IMG/VR virus record: IMGVR_UViG_3300033149_001247
Coordinates: 1-50,365 of that record
Strand: one strand, 5' to 3'
DNA: 50,365 bases
From: a virus
In this document: one piece after another, positions 48,662 through 50,365 of the stretch
Position numbering within the stretch: position 1 is the stretch's first letter
Layout: every line of letters begins with the position of its first letter
Position numbers and translations under genes: made by a program
The notes under the pieces: model-generated
Told to the model about the DNA's origin: nothing
The model's input: the letters and a program-made list of their open reading frames with translations, nothing else
The model's database searches: none

Positions 48662-48847
48662 TTACTCCTCTGGGCACAACTTATTACGTAACCACTCGTC
48701 TAGCTCTATCTTGTCCTCTCCGCGAAAAGTTATAGTCTCAGTTTCTTGGCCCACAACAAGGCCAACTCTAGTTTCACTTTGCGCAATAATGAACCATACT
48801 AGATTATCAACATTAAACCCCGTGTTACAAAAGCGATGCATTTCCAT
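48662..48847 (-). CDS. Small hypothetical protein
   Basis: 61 residues: RFCNTGFNVDNLVWFIIAQ, then GQETETITFRGED and a C-terminal helix DEWLRNKL. The order resembles small phage proteins opening 'RFxNT...VxxI' with an F-x-G strand. Function unknown. Confidence 0.5.
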   Translation of the reverse strand: MEMHRFCNTGFNVDNLVWFIIAQSETRVGLVVGQETETITFRGEDKIELDEWLRNKLCPEE

Positions 48848-48860
48848 AGTTACTTCTCCT

Positions 48861-49229
48861 TTAGAATAAGCTCCCTACTTCTTCCTCCACTTTAGCCTTC
48901 TTCACAACTCTAATACTGACTGATGGCTTACCAGTCTTCTGGCAATCACCAAACCTCTGTCTCAGCGCCTCGTCTTCAATCTCAGGAATAAGGCTAACTA
49001 AATCCTTGGTATTCCAGCTAGTTCGTCCCTTGTTCCATACAGCCTGGAATCCCTCACCCTTAACAGTATGCGCTACAAAAGCTGTCTCTGCCTTGATATA
49101 CTTTATAAGTTCCCGTTCTACGGCAGGTAACTCATTACCAATGGCCTCAGTCTTTTCTTCTTGCAATCTTTTTATAGCGCAATCAAAGCTTCGTGCCTTA
49201 GTCGCTATCTGCTCACGCACCGTCGCCAA
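48861..49229 (-). CDS. Conserved phage protein next to Cas4-like nuclease
   Basis: 122 residues from TTG 49229; the frame is open for 12 more codons upstream (VDQVEKWLNEL) without an ATG, so the start is uncertain. VKGEGFQAVWNKGRTSWNTK and KTGKPSVSIRVVK match a small family often placed beside phage recombination nucleases. Likely a partner in DNA processing, by position only. Confidence 0.55.
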   Translation of the reverse strand: MATVREQIATKARSFDCAIKRLQEEKTEAIGNELPAVERELIKYIKAETAFVAHTVKGEGFQAVWNKGRTSWNTKDLVSLIPEIEDEALRQRFGDCQKTGKPSVSIRVVKKAKVEEEVGSLF

Positions 49230-49255
49230 CTCATTAAGCCACTTCTCTACCTGAT

Positions 49256-50089
49256 CTACTTCTCTAATTCATCAAATGTTTTACACTCTTCCCTAAACGA
49301 GCAGTAATTACATACCCACTCGCCTGCCTTACCCACTTTGGGAGCAATCGTACCATGCTTTAGTGCATTATCTAGTATCACGGCGCGTTCGTCTACCCAT
49401 TTCTCAACCGCCGCTAGTGGATAGATTTCTACCTTAGCTCTGAATGTTCCCCTATGAGCCTTCTCTTCATCCCACTCCTTTTTACACTTTGGGCAAATCC
49501 ATTTCTGATCTTCCCTTTGCTCTAGTTCACATTTACACTTCTGGCAACGGGTGGCTCCTTGTAAGGCCAGGTACTCTAGAACACCACTGTTAGCTTCATA
49601 TTCGTTCTCATGTAATAGCCATCTATAGATATTTATCTGGCGGCTGTTGCTTGACGACGGGAGGCGCACTTTACTCAGCCAGCGCTTTGACTTGTTGTCA
49701 ATTATTACCCCGTCTTTAGTTAATAAGTCCACTGTGCCAACTACTTCTACACCACTTGGGGTTATAGCACTAAGGGATAGCTCTACTTGGCTATCGGGCG
49801 GCGCAAACTCCTCTAGCTTACTATGGATAAAGATACCTAACACTGCTGCTATCCATTGGCTAGGAGGCTCATAGTAGTCTGCCACTTTGCCAAAGTAAGC
49901 CCGCCGTAAGCAACCCGTGAGGTCTGTAACATGAACCTTTGGCCTAGGCTTACTTAGTATTACTGACCCAGCTTTGAGTAGACTATAGGTATAGCCACAT
50001 GGAGTATCATTGTCTAGTGCACATTGTAGACACTCTTTGAATTTGATTGATTTCTTGTGATATGGGCATTTGACGCCGACAAGTGGCAT
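49256..50089 (-). CDS. Cas4/RecB-like PD-(D/E)xK exonuclease
   Basis: 277 residues. Cys60 in DLTGCLRRAYF plus Cys260, 263 and 269 (CNYCSFREEC) can hold a 4Fe-4S cluster. H89 (GIFIHSKLE), D121 (GTVDLL), D131 and K133 (IIDNKSK) and Q151/Y155 (QINIYRW) form the Cas4-type nuclease site. Extra Cys pairs occur at the N-terminus (C8...C20xxC23) and in an inserted zinc ribbon (CQKCKC...CPKC, 182-202). There is no CRISPR array or Cas1 here; phage Cas4-like proteins act in recombination or replication. Confidence 0.85.
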   Translation of the reverse strand: MPLVGVKCPYHKKSIKFKECLQCALDNDTPCGYTYSLLKAGSVILSKPRPKVHVTDLTGCLRRAYFGKVADYYEPPSQWIAAVLGIFIHSKLEEFAPPDSQVELSLSAITPSGVEVVGTVDLLTKDGVIIDNKSKRWLSKVRLPSSSNSRQINIYRWLLHENEYEANSGVLEYLALQGATRCQKCKCELEQREDQKWICPKCKKEWDEEKAHRGTFRAKVEIYPLAAVEKWVDERAVILDNALKHGTIAPKVGKAGEWVCNYCSFREECKTFDELEK

Positions 50090-50091
50090 AG

Positions 50092-50280
50092 TTATTCCTT
50101 ATTCCTCAATTCATACTCGGCTAATGCAAAATTAGCAATTGCCAAGAAAGTGTATATCCAGATATCTATCATGTTAACCGCGGTATGTCTCCAGCTCAAA
50201 CGGGCGATGGCTATGAGAAGACAAGTACCCGAAGCTATTCTGAGACACGCGCCAGCAATTCTAGGATTAAAATCTGGCAT
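50092..50280 (-). CDS. Small membrane protein
   Basis: 62 residues with two hydrophobic segments (AGACLRIASGTCLLIAIA and MIDIWIYTFLAIANFAL) and a charged C-terminus (EYELRNKE). Function unknown. Confidence 0.5.
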   Translation of the reverse strand: MPDFNPRIAGACLRIASGTCLLIAIARLSWRHTAVNMIDIWIYTFLAIANFALAEYELRNKE

Positions 50281-50283
50281 AAC

Positions 50284-50365
50284 TTATTCCTTCTTATACT
50301 CTGGCAAATCAGGATTATCTCTACTGTGCGCACTAAGTAACTGCGTCCACGCTGCATCAATATCA
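50284..50365 (-). CDS. C-terminal end of a gene cut by the window edge
   Basis: The last 26 codons of a frame ending ...AAWTQLLSAHSRDNPDL and PEYKKE with TAA at 50284-50286. Too short to identify. Confidence 0.45.
   Translation of the reverse strand, partial: DIDAAWTQLLSAHSRDNPDLPEYKKE

Noticed and set aside
49256-50089. CRISPR-Cas locus because of the Cas4-like gene
   Set aside because: No repeat-spacer array and no other Cas gene in the window.

Overview
The window is a 50 kb piece of a tailed double-stranded DNA phage genome (HK97-type head). The marks are a large terminase, portal, fused prohead protease/scaffold and major capsid protein, along with the usual crowd of tiny phage genes. 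No integrase, repressor, ribosomal or housekeeping cluster is present, so the host cannot be named. Every convincing gene lies on the minus strand. Genes are packed with ATGA/TAATG stop-start overlaps, and GTG and TTG starts are common. Seven good sigma-70-type promoters, all on the minus strand, split the window into transcription units.

Layout in ascending coordinates (transcription runs the other way). 1-14.2 kb: a sugar/methyl-modification block with multi-domain glycosyltransferases, six small SAM methyltransferases, ThyX, an orphan DNA methylase, a TnpB gene and a recurring ~50-residue 'YTG...GxF' module. 14.2-18.6 kb: small genes, a second TnpB gene with a perfect promoter, a thioredoxin, a tRNA-Ala(UGC) with tRNA-like neighbours, and a holin-like membrane protein. 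18.6-24.9 kb: about 25 very small accessory genes, in part visibly G+C-richer than the rest; they include a possible lysis cassette and a Vsr-like nuclease. 25-28.8 kb: a second methyltransferase/glycosyltransferase pair, a macro-domain protein and a strongly structured leader RNA with its own promoter. 28.8-35.4 kb: the head and packaging module. 35.4-44.6 kb: appendage proteins (a polyserine protein and a beta-helix spike) interleaved with glycosyltransferases and a sulfotransferase-FkbM methyltransferase fusion. 44.7-50.4 kb: small accessory genes, an ASCH protein, a HigA-like domain lacking its HTH, and a Cas4-like nuclease.

How the parts may work together (inference): the glycosyltransferases, sugar-type methyltransferases and sulfotransferase could build a decorated glycan. 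The ~404-residue polyserine tract, encoded by all six serine codons and lying next to three of these enzymes, is the obvious candidate O-glycan acceptor on the virion. The YTG module recurs alone and fused to the C-termini of two glycosyltransferases, and may be a docking or acceptor module of the same system.

Other points for a second look: a hairpin after terL carrying a half-dif (XerC arm plus spacer) sequence; a 30-codon ORF that copies the first 12 residues of TerL with only synonymous changes; an omega-RNA-like core conserved between two divergent tnpB genes; and a terminator whose stem overlaps a promoter -10 box. Tail tube, tape measure, replication and integrase genes are not visible here. 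All calls come from reading the sequence by eye; no database search was run.
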